Of a stretch of 64,000 nt of DNA, positions 8,482 through 17,001 are shown piece by piece. The DNA comes from Mycobacterium sp. E183. GTDB lineage: Bacteria > Actinomycetota > Actinomycetes > Mycobacteriales > Mycobacteriaceae. The position numbers and the translations under genes are program-made. Position 1 is the first letter of the stretch; the number at the start of each line of letters is the position of its first letter. The stretch spans positions 34,390 to 98,389 of the forward strand of contig NZ_LZJN01000163.1 in assembly GCF_001667735.1 (NCBI RefSeq). The letters run 5' to 3'. The notes under the pieces are model-generated. The model ran no database searches. It was given only the letters and a program-made list of their open reading frames with translations, and was not told the origin of the DNA.

Positions 8482-9281
8482 ACGACACGATTGCGAGCCA
8501 GTACTCGACCGGCCTGTCGCGCGGCCAGATCGAGCGGGCGCTGATCTCGGCCGGTAAGGACCTGGACCGGCTGGCCCCGGCTGACCTGGGCCTGCTGGAG
8601 GACTTCCACACGATGGGCCGCGTGGCGACCGGACAGCTGGTGGACCTGGTGGGGATCACCGGTGACAGCGAGGTGCTCGATGCCGGCAGCGGCGTCGGCG
8701 GCACCGCCCGCTACGTCGCCGACCGCTACGGCTGCCACGTCACCGCGGTGGATCTCACCGCCGAATATTGCGAAACGCACCGCTGGCTCAATCGGCTCGT
8801 CGGGCTCGACGGCCGGATCTCCGTCCACCAATCCGACGTCACCGAACTCCCGTTCGCCGACGGCACTTTCGACGTCGTCATCAGCCAGCACGTCCAGATG
8901 AACGTGGCCGACAAGGCGCGCCTCTATTCCGAGGCGCACCGAGTGCTCAAGGACGGCGGACGGCTTGGCTTGTGGGACATCACAACCGCCGGAGCGGGTG
9001 CGCTCGACTTTCCCCTGCCGTGGGCCGACGCGCCCGCGCGCAGCCATCTGGTGACGCCCGGCGCGCTCCGCGCCGCCGTGCAGTCGGCGGGGTTCGTCGT
9101 CGAGCAGTGGAACGATCTCACCGACCAGGCCAGCGCGTTGATGCAGGCGATCCTCGCCCAGCCGTTTAGCCCGCTGGGGCTGCACGCCTTCGTCACCGAC
9201 TTCGACCGCAAGGCCGGCAACCTCACCCGGGCGCTGGCCGACGGACGGCTTCGCGCCATCCAGGCGGTGTGTGTGAGGTGA
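8478..9281 (+). CDS. Class I SAM-dependent methyltransferase (second of pair)
   Basis: A 267-residue methyltransferase with motif I VLDAGSGVGGTARYVADRYG (from about residue 66), VTAVDLTAEYCE, and FDVVISQHVQMNV. Its layout resembles the sarcosine/dimethylglycine methyltransferase group. The GTG start at 8478 sits inside the preceding stop (GTGA), so the three genes from 6155 to 9281 form one translationally coupled operon. The two methyltransferases differ clearly in sequence and are not a recent duplication. Confidence 0.87.
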   Translation: MNDTIASQYSTGLSRGQIERALISAGKDLDRLAPADLGLLEDFHTMGRVATGQLVDLVGITGDSEVLDAGSGVGGTARYVADRYGCHVTAVDLTAEYCETHRWLNRLVGLDGRISVHQSDVTELPFADGTFDVVISQHVQMNVADKARLYSEAHRVLKDGGRLGLWDITTAGAGALDFPLPWADAPARSHLVTPGALRAAVQSAGFVVEQWNDLTDQASALMQAILAQPFSPLGLHAFVTDFDRKAGNLTRALADGRLRAIQAVCVR

Positions 9282-9374
9282 AACCGGCGGGCCAGGTGGC
9301 GCGCTGATTGCTCGGCGTGGTGGAGTGGGTATCGCTTAACTAGTCGTCTTCAGACCAGGAAGCGAGGTCCGCCC

Positions 9375-10115
9375 GTGCTGGGTCTGCCCGAGAAGGTGCA
9401 CGCCTGTCTGTTCGACCTCGACGGGGTGCTCACCGACACCGCGAGCGTGCACACCAAGGCCTGGAAGGCCATGTTCGACGACTACCTGGCGGAGCGGGCC
9501 AAGCGCACCGGCGACGAATTCGTCCCCTTCGACGCGGCCGCCGACTACCGCCAATACGTGGACGGCAAGAAGCGCGAGGACGGCGTCCGGTCGTTCCTGC
9601 AGAGCCGCGGGATCGAGCTACCCGACGGCAGTCCCGACGACCCGGCGGACGACGAGACGGTGTACGGCCTGGGCAACCGCAAGAACGACATGTTCCAGAA
9701 GGTATTGCGCGAGGACGGCGTCGAGGTGTTCGAAGGCTCACGCCGCTACCTGGAGGCGGTCTCGGCCGCGGGCCTGGGAATCGCCGTGGTGTCCTCGAGC
9801 GCCAACACCCGCGACGTGCTGGAGATCACCGGCCTGGTCCGGTTCATCCAGCAGCGGGTCGACGGCGTCACGCTGCGCGACGAGAACATCGCCGGCAAGC
9901 CGGCGCCGGACTCCTACCTGCGGGGGGCCGAGCTGCTCGGCGTCGACGCCGACGCGGCGGCGGTGTTCGAGGACGCCATCTCGGGCGTGCAGGCCGGCCA
10001 CGCCGGCAACTTCGGCTACGTGGTCGGCGTCGACCGGGTGGGCCAGGCCGACGATCTGCGCCGCAACGGCGCCGACGTGGTGGTCACCGACCTCGCCGAG
10101 CTGCTGCCCTCATGA
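9375..10115 (+). CDS. Beta-phosphoglucomutase-like HAD phosphatase/mutase
   Basis: A 246-residue HAD-superfamily protein matching Rv3400. Motif I is FDLDGVLTDTASVH with the nucleophile and acid/base aspartates. The cap domain follows (YRQYVDGKKREDGV), then motif II VVSSSANT, motif III GKPAPDSYL and motif IV VFEDAISGVQAG. In beta-phosphoglucomutase this fold interconverts beta-glucose-1-phosphate and glucose-6-phosphate. The next gene, a GH65 phosphorylase, makes beta-glucose-1-phosphate and overlaps this one as ATGA, which supports that role. It starts with GTG and has only a weak GAGG upstream. Confidence 0.88.
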   Translation: MLGLPEKVHACLFDLDGVLTDTASVHTKAWKAMFDDYLAERAKRTGDEFVPFDAAADYRQYVDGKKREDGVRSFLQSRGIELPDGSPDDPADDETVYGLGNRKNDMFQKVLREDGVEVFEGSRRYLEAVSAAGLGIAVVSSSANTRDVLEITGLVRFIQQRVDGVTLRDENIAGKPAPDSYLRGAELLGVDADAAAVFEDAISGVQAGHAGNFGYVVGVDRVGQADDLRRNGADVVVTDLAELLPS

Positions 10116-12478
10116 TCACCGACGAATCGTTTCCCGTTGATCCATGGCACGTCAGCGAAACCCAGCTCGACCTGAACATCCTGGCCCAGTCGGAGTCGTT
10201 GTTCACCTTGTCCAACGGGCACATCGGGCTGCGCGGCAACCTCGACGAGGGTGAGCCCTACGGCCTGCCCGGCACCTACCTGAACTCCTTCTACGAGATC
10301 CGGCCGCTGCCCTACGCCGAGGCCGGCTACGGCTACCCGGAGGCCGGCCAGACGATCGTCGACGTCACCAACGGCAAGATCATCCGCCTGCTGGTCGAGG
10401 ACGAGCCCTTCGACGTCCGCTACGGCGAATTGCTCTCCCACGAACGGGATCTCGACATGCGCGCCGGGACGATGACCCGCCGCACGCACTGGCGCTCCCC
10501 CGCGGGCAAGGAGATCCGGCTGGTGTCCACCCGGCTGGTGTCGCTGGTGCAGCGCGGTGTAGCCGCCATCGAATACGTCGTGGAAGCGGTCGGCGACTTC
10601 GTCCGCGTGACGGTGCAATCCGAACTCGTCACCAACGAGGACCAACCGCAGACCTCGGGCGACCCGCGGGTGTCGGCCATCCTGGAGAACCCACTGGTGG
10701 CCGTCGACCACGAAAACACCGACACCGGGGCGCTTCTCATGCACCGCACCCGCAGCAGCGCGCTGATGATGGCGGCCGCGATGGACCACGAGATCGACGT
10801 CCCCGGGCGCGTCGAGTTCAGCACCGACGCCCGCGAAGATCTGGCGCGGACCACCGTGATCTGCGGGCTGCGGGCCGGGCAGAAGCTGCGCATCGTCAAG
10901 TACCTGGCGTACGGCTGGTCGAGCATGCGCTCCCGCCCGGCGCTGCGCGACCAGGCCGCCGCCGCCATCCACAGCGCCCGCTACAGCGGATGGCAGGGAC
11001 TGCTGGAAGCGCAGCGCGCCTACCTGGACGACTTCTGGGACTGCGCCGACGTCGAGGTCGAGGGCGACCCCGAATCCCAGCAGGCGGTGCGGTTCGGGCT
11101 GTTTCACCTGTTGCAGGCCAGCGCGCGCGCCGAGCGCCGTGCGATCGCGGCCAAGGGGCTCACCGGAACCGGTTACGACGGCCACGCCTTCTGGGACACC
11201 GAGGGTTACGTGCTGCCGGTGCTGACCTACACCGCCCCGCATGCGGTCGCCGACGCGCTGCGGTGGCGGGCGTCGACGCTGGATCTCGCCAAGGAGCGGG
11301 CGGCCGAACTCGGCCTCGAGGGCGCCAGCTTCCCCTGGCGCACCATCCGCGGGCAGGAATGCTCGGCGTACTGGCCGGCCGGCACCGCGGCCTGGCACAT
11401 CAACGCCGACATCGCCATGGCCTTCGAGCGCTACCGCATCGTCACCGGCGACGATGAGCTCGAAAAGCATTGCGGTCTCAAGGTTCTCGTCGAAACGGCG
11501 CGGCTGTGGGTGTCGCTCGGTCACCACGATCGGCACGGCGTCTGGCACCTCGACGGCGTCACCGGCCCCGACGAGTACACCGCGATCGTGCGGGACAACG
11601 TCTTCACCAACCTGATGGCCGCGCACAATCTGCGCACCGCGGCCGAGGCCTGCAACCGCCATCCCGAGGCGGCGGAGGACCTGGGGGTCACCACCGAGGA
11701 GACGGCGTCCTGGCGCGACGCGGCCGACGCCGCCAACATCCCCTACGACGCCGGCCTGGGGGTGCATCAGCAGTGCGAGGGGTTCACCACTTTGACGGAG
11801 TGGGATTTCCAGGAGAACCACTCCTATCCGTTGCTGCTGCATGACCCGTACGTGCGGCTCTACCCCGCGCAGGTGATCAAGCAGGCCGACCTGGTGCTGG
11901 CGATGCAGTGGCACAGCCACGCGTTCACCCCCGAACAGAAGGCCCGCAACGTCGACTACTACGAGCGGCGCATGGTGCGCGACTCGTCGCTGTCGGCCTG
12001 CACCCAGGCGGTGATGTGCGCCGAGGTCGGCCACCTGGAATTGGCGCACGACTACGCCTACGAGGCCGGGCTGATCGACCTGCGCGATCTGCACCACAAC
12101 ACCCGCGACGGCCTGCACATGGCCTCGCTGGCCGGCGCCTGGACGGCGCTGGTCGGCGGCTTCGGCGGGCTGCGCGACGACGAGGGCATCCTGTCGCTGG
12201 ATCCCGCACTGCCCGACGGCATTTCGCGGTTGCGGTTCCGGCTGCGGTGGCGCGATTTTCGCGTCACGGTCGACGTCAACCATTCCGACGTCACCTACAC
12301 GGTGCGCGACGGGCCGGGCGGCCAGCTCACCATCCGGCATGCGGGTGAAGAGGTCACCCTGAGCACCGATACGCCCAAAACCATCGCGGTGCGGCCGCGC
12401 AAGCCTCTGCTGGCGCCCCCGCAGCAGCCCCCGGGCCGCGAGCCGCTGCACCGCCGGGCGCTGACCCGCAACAAGTAA
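10112..12478 (+). CDS. GH65-family disaccharide phosphorylase
   Basis: A 788-residue glycoside hydrolase family 65 protein (Rv3401-like), a family of inverting phosphorylases acting on trehalose, maltose, kojibiose or nigerose. Features are the N-terminal beta-sandwich start (ESFPVDPWHVSETQLDL), the (alpha/alpha)6 barrel with GYDGHAFWDTEGYVLPVLTY, the general-acid glutamate in DGVTGPDEYTAIVRDN, and EGFTTLTEWDF. The C-terminal beta domain includes LRFRLRWRDFRVTVDV. Coupled to the HAD mutase, it would cleave an alpha-glucoside with phosphate and feed glucose-6-phosphate. Which disaccharide is used cannot be read from sequence. Confidence 0.9.
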   Translation: MITDESFPVDPWHVSETQLDLNILAQSESLFTLSNGHIGLRGNLDEGEPYGLPGTYLNSFYEIRPLPYAEAGYGYPEAGQTIVDVTNGKIIRLLVEDEPFDVRYGELLSHERDLDMRAGTMTRRTHWRSPAGKEIRLVSTRLVSLVQRGVAAIEYVVEAVGDFVRVTVQSELVTNEDQPQTSGDPRVSAILENPLVAVDHENTDTGALLMHRTRSSALMMAAAMDHEIDVPGRVEFSTDAREDLARTTVICGLRAGQKLRIVKYLAYGWSSMRSRPALRDQAAAAIHSARYSGWQGLLEAQRAYLDDFWDCADVEVEGDPESQQAVRFGLFHLLQASARAERRAIAAKGLTGTGYDGHAFWDTEGYVLPVLTYTAPHAVADALRWRASTLDLAKERAAELGLEGASFPWRTIRGQECSAYWPAGTAAWHINADIAMAFERYRIVTGDDELEKHCGLKVLVETARLWVSLGHHDRHGVWHLDGVTGPDEYTAIVRDNVFTNLMAAHNLRTAAEACNRHPEAAEDLGVTTEETASWRDAADAANIPYDAGLGVHQQCEGFTTLTEWDFQENHSYPLLLHDPYVRLYPAQVIKQADLVLAMQWHSHAFTPEQKARNVDYYERRMVRDSSLSACTQAVMCAEVGHLELAHDYAYEAGLIDLRDLHHNTRDGLHMASLAGAWTALVGGFGGLRDDEGILSLDPALPDGISRLRFRLRWRDFRVTVDVNHSDVTYTVRDGPGGQLTIRHAGEEVTLSTDTPKTIAVRPRKPLLAPPQQPPGREPLHRRALTRNK

Positions 12479-12481
12479 GGG

Positions 12482-13048
12482 TTAGCCCGGGTTGAGGATC
12501 CGGGCCACCTCGGCCCGCACGGCCTCGCGTATTTCGTCGTCCGTCAGCTCGTCGAGCCCGGTGGCCGAGCGCAGGATCGGCGCGAACAGCCGCCACCCGA
12601 ACTGCAGCGCCAGCGCGTTCGCCACGGCGAGCCGCGCCTGGGTCTCGTTGTCGTGCAGCGGCAGGACCCAGTCGAGGAAGGTGGCGACGGTGGGAAAACG
12701 CGTCTGCAGCTGTCCCGCCGGATATCCGTCGAGCACGGTCCGGGCCATCACGCGCATCTGCCTGTCCAGGGCCCGGTCCAGCACGTCGGCGGCCGGCTCG
12801 GCGCTCAGCAGGGCACTCAGGTCGGCACCCAGGTGATCGAGCACGGCGCCCACGAGCTTGTCCTTGGTACCGAAATGACGGAACACCAGCCCGTGGTTGA
12901 CGTTGGATCGCGCGGCGATGTCGCGGATCGACGTCGCCGCCGGGCCCCGCTCGGCGAACAGGTCGGTGGCGGCCTCCAGGATCGCCGCCGCGACCTCCTC
13001 GCGCCCGGTGGGCACTTTTCCGCGGCCCCTTGCGGGCACTGTAGTCAT
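12482..13048 (-). CDS. TetR-family regulator, Rv3405c-like
   Basis: A 188-residue TetR protein with an N-terminal helix-turn-helix (AAILEAATDLFAERGPAATS, IRDIAARSNVNHGLVFRHFG) and a C-terminal ligand-binding domain. It is divergent from the Rv3406-like dioxygenase, with 55 bp between start codons containing two matching palindromes, one of which covers its own start codon. This is consistent with autorepression and repression of the dioxygenase. Its 3' end lies 3 bp from the convergent GH65 gene. Confidence 0.88.
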   Translation of the reverse strand: MTTVPARGRGKVPTGREEVAAAILEAATDLFAERGPAATSIRDIAARSNVNHGLVFRHFGTKDKLVGAVLDHLGADLSALLSAEPAADVLDRALDRQMRVMARTVLDGYPAGQLQTRFPTVATFLDWVLPLHDNETQARLAVANALALQFGWRLFAPILRSATGLDELTDDEIREAVRAEVARILNPG

Positions 13049-13057
13049 GTGTCTACA
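13040..13057. promoter_or_regulatory. TetR operator 1 (imperfect palindrome)
   Basis: TGTAGTCA-TG-TGTCTACA follows the scheme TGTAGNCA-NN-TGNCTACA with one mismatched base pair between the arms. It spans the TetR start codon. It is the partner of the perfect palindrome 26 bp away. Confidence 0.65.
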
Positions 13058-13065
13058 CTACCGGA

Positions 13066-13083
13066 TGTAGTCAGTTGACTACA
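13066..13083. promoter_or_regulatory. TetR operator 2 (perfect palindrome)
   Basis: TGTAGTCA-GT-TGACTACA is a perfect 8-bp-arm inverted repeat lying 20 bp upstream of the dioxygenase start. It shares its arms with operator 1, so both probably bind the same TetR dimer. Confidence 0.75.
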
Positions 13084-13103
13084 CACCTTTCACGCGAGGA
13101 CTG

Positions 13104-14003
13104 ATGAAAATGATTGGCCAGATAACCGTCACCAAGCTGGGAAGCCGCATCGGCGCGCGGGTCGACGGGGTGCGCCTCGGGGGCGACCTCGACCCGGCCG
13201 CGGTCGACAAGATCCACCAGGCGCTGTTGACCCACAAGGTGATCTTCTTCCGCCACCAGCACCACCTCGATGACGCGCAGCAACTGGCGTTCGCCGACCT
13301 GCTGGGCACGCCCGTCGGCCACCCGGCCGCCGAGCTGCTCGCCGCCAAGAACGCGCCGGTCATCACCCCGATCAACTCCGAGTACGGCAAGGCGAACCGC
13401 TGGCACACCGACGTCACGTTCGTCGCGAACTACCCCGCGGCCTCGATCCTGCGCGCCGTCACCCTGCCCCGGTACGGCGGATCGACGCTGTGGACCAACA
13501 CCGCGGCCGCGTATGACGACCTGCCCGAGCCGCTCACGTGGCTCGTCGACGACCTGTGGGCGCTGCACACCAACCGCTACGACTACATCGCCCCCGAGGC
13601 GTTGACCGACGCGCAGCGCGCGTTCCGGCAGGCCTTCGAAAAGCCGGACTTCCGGACCGAGCACCCGGTGGTGCGGGTGCACCCGGAGACCGGCGAGCGC
13701 ACGCTGCTGCTGGGAGACTTCGTGCGCGGGTTCGTTGGCCTGGACAGCTACGAATCAAGCGTGCTCTTCGAAATGCTGCAACGACGAATCACCAAGCCGG
13801 AGAACACCATTCGCTGGAACTGGGCGCCGGGCGACGTTGCCATCTGGGACAACCGGGCCACCCAGCACCGGGCGGTCGACGACTACGACGACCAGCCGCG
13901 GCTGATGCACCGGGTCACGCTGATGGGCGACGTGCCCTTCAACATCCACCGGGAACGCAGCCGGGTGGTCAGTGGCGCCCCGCTCGAGGCGATCGCCAGC
14001 TAG
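13104..14003 (+). CDS. Fe(II)/alpha-ketoglutarate-dependent dioxygenase (Rv3406-like alkyl sulfatase)
   Basis: A 299-residue TauD-family dioxygenase. The facial triad is visible as His-x-Asp in ANRWHTDVTF and the distal His in RATQHRAVDDY, with the ketoglutarate-binding Arg in PRLMHRVTL. Rv3406 cleaves alkyl sulfate esters oxidatively to release sulfate, and is known for inactivating some DprE1 inhibitors. GAGGA precedes ATG 13104; ATG 13110 is an alternative. The stop codon overlaps that of convergent choD by two bases (CTAG). Confidence 0.9.
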   Translation: MKMIGQITVTKLGSRIGARVDGVRLGGDLDPAAVDKIHQALLTHKVIFFRHQHHLDDAQQLAFADLLGTPVGHPAAELLAAKNAPVITPINSEYGKANRWHTDVTFVANYPAASILRAVTLPRYGGSTLWTNTAAAYDDLPEPLTWLVDDLWALHTNRYDYIAPEALTDAQRAFRQAFEKPDFRTEHPVVRVHPETGERTLLLGDFVRGFVGLDSYESSVLFEMLQRRITKPENTIRWNWAPGDVAIWDNRATQHRAVDDYDDQPRLMHRVTLMGDVPFNIHRERSRVVSGAPLEAIAS

Positions 14004-15736
14004 CCGGCCGAGGTCACCGGGGTGATCGGCAACCAGCGCAGCGCGCCCGGCGCGGTGGCCGGCACCACCGGGTGCTCCGGGGCGATCGGGTCCAGCCGGC
14101 GGTAGTCGTCACCCTGCGGCGGGCGCTGATCGCTCTCGCCCTTGTTCGGCCACAAGGAGGCGGCCCGCTCGGCCTGCGCGGTGATGGACAGCGACGGGTT
14201 GACACCCAGGTTCGCCGAGATCGCGGCGCCGTCGACCACGAACAACGTCGGGTAGCCGTAAACCCGGTGGTAGGGGTCGATGACCCCGTGTTCGGGGCTG
14301 TCGCCGATCGCCGCGCCCCCGAGGAAGTGCGCGGTCAGCGGGATGTTGAACAGCTCGCCCCAGGTGCCGCCGGCCACGCCGTCGACCTTTTCGGCGATGC
14401 GCCGGGTGACCCTGTTGCCGACGGGGTTCCAGGCCGGGTTCGGGTCCCCGTGCCCCTGCTTGCTGGTGTACCAGCGGATGCCCAGCTTGCCGCGCTTGGT
14501 GTAGGTGGTGATCGAGTTGTCCAGGTGCTGCATCACCAGGGCGATCAGGGTGCGTTCGCTCCACTGGTGGACGTTGAGCATCCGCATCATGCGGCGCGGA
14601 TCCTCACGCGCCTGGTCCAGCAGCTGCTTCCAGCGCGGCACGTCGGTGCCCTCCGGGCCGGTGCCGTCGGTCATCAGCGTCTGCAGCAGGCCCATCGCGT
14701 TGGATCCCTTGCCGTAACGGCACGGTTCGACGTGGGTGTCCGACGTCGGGTGGATCGATGACGTGATGGCCACGCCGTGCGTCAGGTCCAGGTTCGGGTC
14801 GACCTCGAGCTTGCCGGCGCCGACGATCGACTCGGAGTTGGTGCGGGTCAGCACGCCGAGGCGCTCGGACAGCCGCGGCAACTTGCCCCGGTCGCGCATC
14901 TTGAACAGCAGATGCTGGGTTCCCCAGGTACCCGCGGCCAGGATCAGGTGCGTCGCGGTGAAGGTGCGCCGGTCCCGGCGCAGCCAGCTTCCGGTGCGCA
15001 CGGTGCGGACCTCCCACAGCCCGTCGGACCGCTGCTGGAAACCCTTCACGGTTGTCATCGGAATGACCTGCGCCCCAGCCGATTCGGCGAGGCCGAGGTA
15101 GTTCTTCAACAGCGTGTTCTTGGCGCCGTAACGACAGCCCGTCATGCAGCACCCGCACTCCAGGCAGCCGGTGCGCTCCGGTCCCGCGCCGCCGAAATAC
15201 GGGTCCGGCACGGTCTTGCCGGGCGTCTTGGTGCCCTCGGGCCCGAAGAACACGCCCACCGGGGTGGGCACGAAGGTGTCACCGCAGCCCATCTCGTCGG
15301 CGACCTCCTTCAGGACGCGGTCGGCGTCGGTGAAGGTCGGGTTCGTCACCACCCCGAGCATCCGCTTGGCCTGCTCGTAGTGCGGCATCAGCTCGTCGCG
15401 CCAGTCGGTGATGTGTGACCACTGCCGGTCTTTGAAGAACGGCTCCGGCGGCACGTACAGCGTGTTGGCATAGTTCAGGGAGCCGCCGCCCACCCCGGCG
15501 CCGGCCAGGATCAGCACGTTCTTCAGGGGATGGATCCGCTGAATGCCGTAGCAACCCAGCCGGGGGGCCCAGAGGAACTTGCGCAGGTCCCACGACGTCT
15601 CGGCGAAATCCTCGTCGGCGAAGCGGCGCCCGGCCTCCAATACGCCTACCCGGTAGCCCTTTTCGGTCAGCCGCAGCGCGCTGACGCTGCCCCCGAACCC
15701 CGAACCGATGATCAGAACGTCGTAATCCGGCCTCAT
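14000..15736 (-). CDS. choD: Cholesterol oxidase-like GMC flavoprotein
   Basis: A 578-residue GMC oxidoreductase, the same length I recall for Rv3409c. The FAD-binding beta-alpha-beta motif is at the N terminus (DVLIIGSGFGGSVSALRL), followed by AGAGVGGGSLNYANTLY and a Cys cluster in GCLECGCCMTGCRYGAKN. The C-terminal GMC signature includes FLGGAAIGDSPEHGVIDPYH and VVDGAAISANLGVNPSLSIT. The family oxidises 3-beta-hydroxysterols, although ChoD's true substrate in mycobacteria is debated. In M. tuberculosis the vapBC47 toxin-antitoxin pair separates it from the dioxygenase; here the two genes touch. Confidence 0.9.
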   Translation of the reverse strand: MRPDYDVLIIGSGFGGSVSALRLTEKGYRVGVLEAGRRFADEDFAETSWDLRKFLWAPRLGCYGIQRIHPLKNVLILAGAGVGGGSLNYANTLYVPPEPFFKDRQWSHITDWRDELMPHYEQAKRMLGVVTNPTFTDADRVLKEVADEMGCGDTFVPTPVGVFFGPEGTKTPGKTVPDPYFGGAGPERTGCLECGCCMTGCRYGAKNTLLKNYLGLAESAGAQVIPMTTVKGFQQRSDGLWEVRTVRTGSWLRRDRRTFTATHLILAAGTWGTQHLLFKMRDRGKLPRLSERLGVLTRTNSESIVGAGKLEVDPNLDLTHGVAITSSIHPTSDTHVEPCRYGKGSNAMGLLQTLMTDGTGPEGTDVPRWKQLLDQAREDPRRMMRMLNVHQWSERTLIALVMQHLDNSITTYTKRGKLGIRWYTSKQGHGDPNPAWNPVGNRVTRRIAEKVDGVAGGTWGELFNIPLTAHFLGGAAIGDSPEHGVIDPYHRVYGYPTLFVVDGAAISANLGVNPSLSITAQAERAASLWPNKGESDQRPPQGDDYRRLDPIAPEHPVVPATAPGALRWLPITPVTSAG

Positions 15737-15795
15737 CGCACCAGTATGGCCTTACCGGCCGGTAATAAACCAGCTGCCCCGAACCCCGTCGCGCC

Positions 15796-15850
15796 AGTGT
15801 GCGGCTAGGTGCACACTCGGCGCCGAACGTGCGGCTAGCTTCATACTCGC
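15796..15850. repeat. Second locus of the 30-bp-period palindromic repeat
   Basis: Two diverged units share GTGCGGCTAG at 15800 and 15830, spaced exactly 30 bp, with flanks AGTGTGCGG and CGAACGTGCGG. They resemble the pair at 1831-1886. They lie between guaB3 and choD on the same strand, where they may form hairpins after guaB3. Confidence 0.6.
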
Positions 15851-15866
15851 GGCGACGCCGCGGCGA

Positions 15867-16994
15867 TCAGCTTCCGGTGGTCAGCCCGACCTTCTGGAAC
15901 TCCTTGAGGTCGCAGTAGCCGGCCTTGGCCATCGATCGGCGCAGACCACCGACCAGGTTCAGCGAACCGAACGGGTCGTCGGACGGCCCGTTGAGCACCC
16001 GTTCCAGCGGCGGCCGCTCGCCCAGGGCGATCTGCAGCAACGCCCCGCGCGGCAACGACGGGTGCGCCGCCGCGGCCGGCCAGAACCAGCCCTCGCCCAG
16101 CGCCTCGGCGGCCTCGGCGAGCGGCGTGCCGAGCACCACCGCGTCCGCCCCGCAGGCGATCGCCTTGGCCAGCTCGCCGGAGGTGTGGATGTCGCCGTCG
16201 GCCAGCACGTGCACGTAGCGGCCGCCGGTCTCGTCGAGGTATTCGCGCCGCGCCGCGGCGGCGTCGGCGATCGCGGTGGCCATCGGCACGCTGATGCCCA
16301 ACACCTCGTCGCTGGTGGTGACGCCGCGGGTGGAGCCGTAGCCGACGATCACCCCGGCGGCCCCGGTGCGCATCAGGTGCAGCGCGGTGCGGTGGTCGAG
16401 CACCCCGCCGGCCACCACCGGGATGTCGAGCTCGGAGATGAAGGTCTTGAGGTTCAGCGGCTCGCCGTCGCTGGCCACTCTTTCCGCGGAGACGATCGTG
16501 CCCTGGATGACCAGCAGGTCGATGCCGGCCTGCAGCAGCACCGGGGTCAGCGCCTGGGCGTTCTGCGGGCTGACCCGCACCGCCGTGGTCACCCCGGCCT
16601 CCCGGATGCGCGCGACCGCGGCTCCCAGCAGGTCGGGATTCAGCGGCGCGGCGTGCAGTTCCTGCAGCAGCCGGATCGACGCCGACGGTTCGGGTTCCTT
16701 GGTGGCGGCCTCGACGAGCTGGGCGATCTTGCCCTGCACGTCGGCGTGCCGGCCGATCAGGCCCTCACCGTTGAGCACGCCCAGCCCGCCGAGGCGGCCG
16801 AGCTCGATGGCGAACTCCGGCGACACCAGCGCGTCGGTCGGGTGGGCCACCACCGGGATCTCGAAGCGGTAGGCGTCCAGCTGCCAGGCCGTGGACACGT
16901 CCTGGGAGGACCGGGTGCGCCGCGAGGGCACGATGCTGACTTCGCTCAGTTCATAGGTGCGACGGGCGTTGCGGCCCATCCCGATTTCGACCAT
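15867..16994 (-). CDS. guaB3: GuaB3, IMP dehydrogenase-like protein
   Basis: A 375-residue protein of the GuaB3 branch of the IMPDH/GMP reductase family (Rv3410c). It has the TIM-barrel strands (VVAGGVLDHRTALHLMRTGA, GACADAVVLGTPLAE-type phosphate loop) but no CBS domains. The loop that carries the catalytic cysteine in true IMPDH reads VGYGSTRGVTTSD and has no cysteine. It lies 7 bp downstream of guaB2 in the same operon. Its activity in mycobacteria is unsettled. Confidence 0.9.
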   Translation of the reverse strand: MVEIGMGRNARRTYELSEVSIVPSRRTRSSQDVSTAWQLDAYRFEIPVVAHPTDALVSPEFAIELGRLGGLGVLNGEGLIGRHADVQGKIAQLVEAATKEPEPSASIRLLQELHAAPLNPDLLGAAVARIREAGVTTAVRVSPQNAQALTPVLLQAGIDLLVIQGTIVSAERVASDGEPLNLKTFISELDIPVVAGGVLDHRTALHLMRTGAAGVIVGYGSTRGVTTSDEVLGISVPMATAIADAAAARREYLDETGGRYVHVLADGDIHTSGELAKAIACGADAVVLGTPLAEAAEALGEGWFWPAAAAHPSLPRGALLQIALGERPPLERVLNGPSDDPFGSLNLVGGLRRSMAKAGYCDLKEFQKVGLTTGS

Positions 16995-17001
16995 GCCGGG
17001 C

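Noticed and set aside
10016..12451. 811-codon reverse-strand ORF across the GH65 gene
   Set aside because: It is fully antisense to a well-conserved GH65 phosphorylase, is His/Gly/Arg-rich without domains, and is explained by high GC at third positions.
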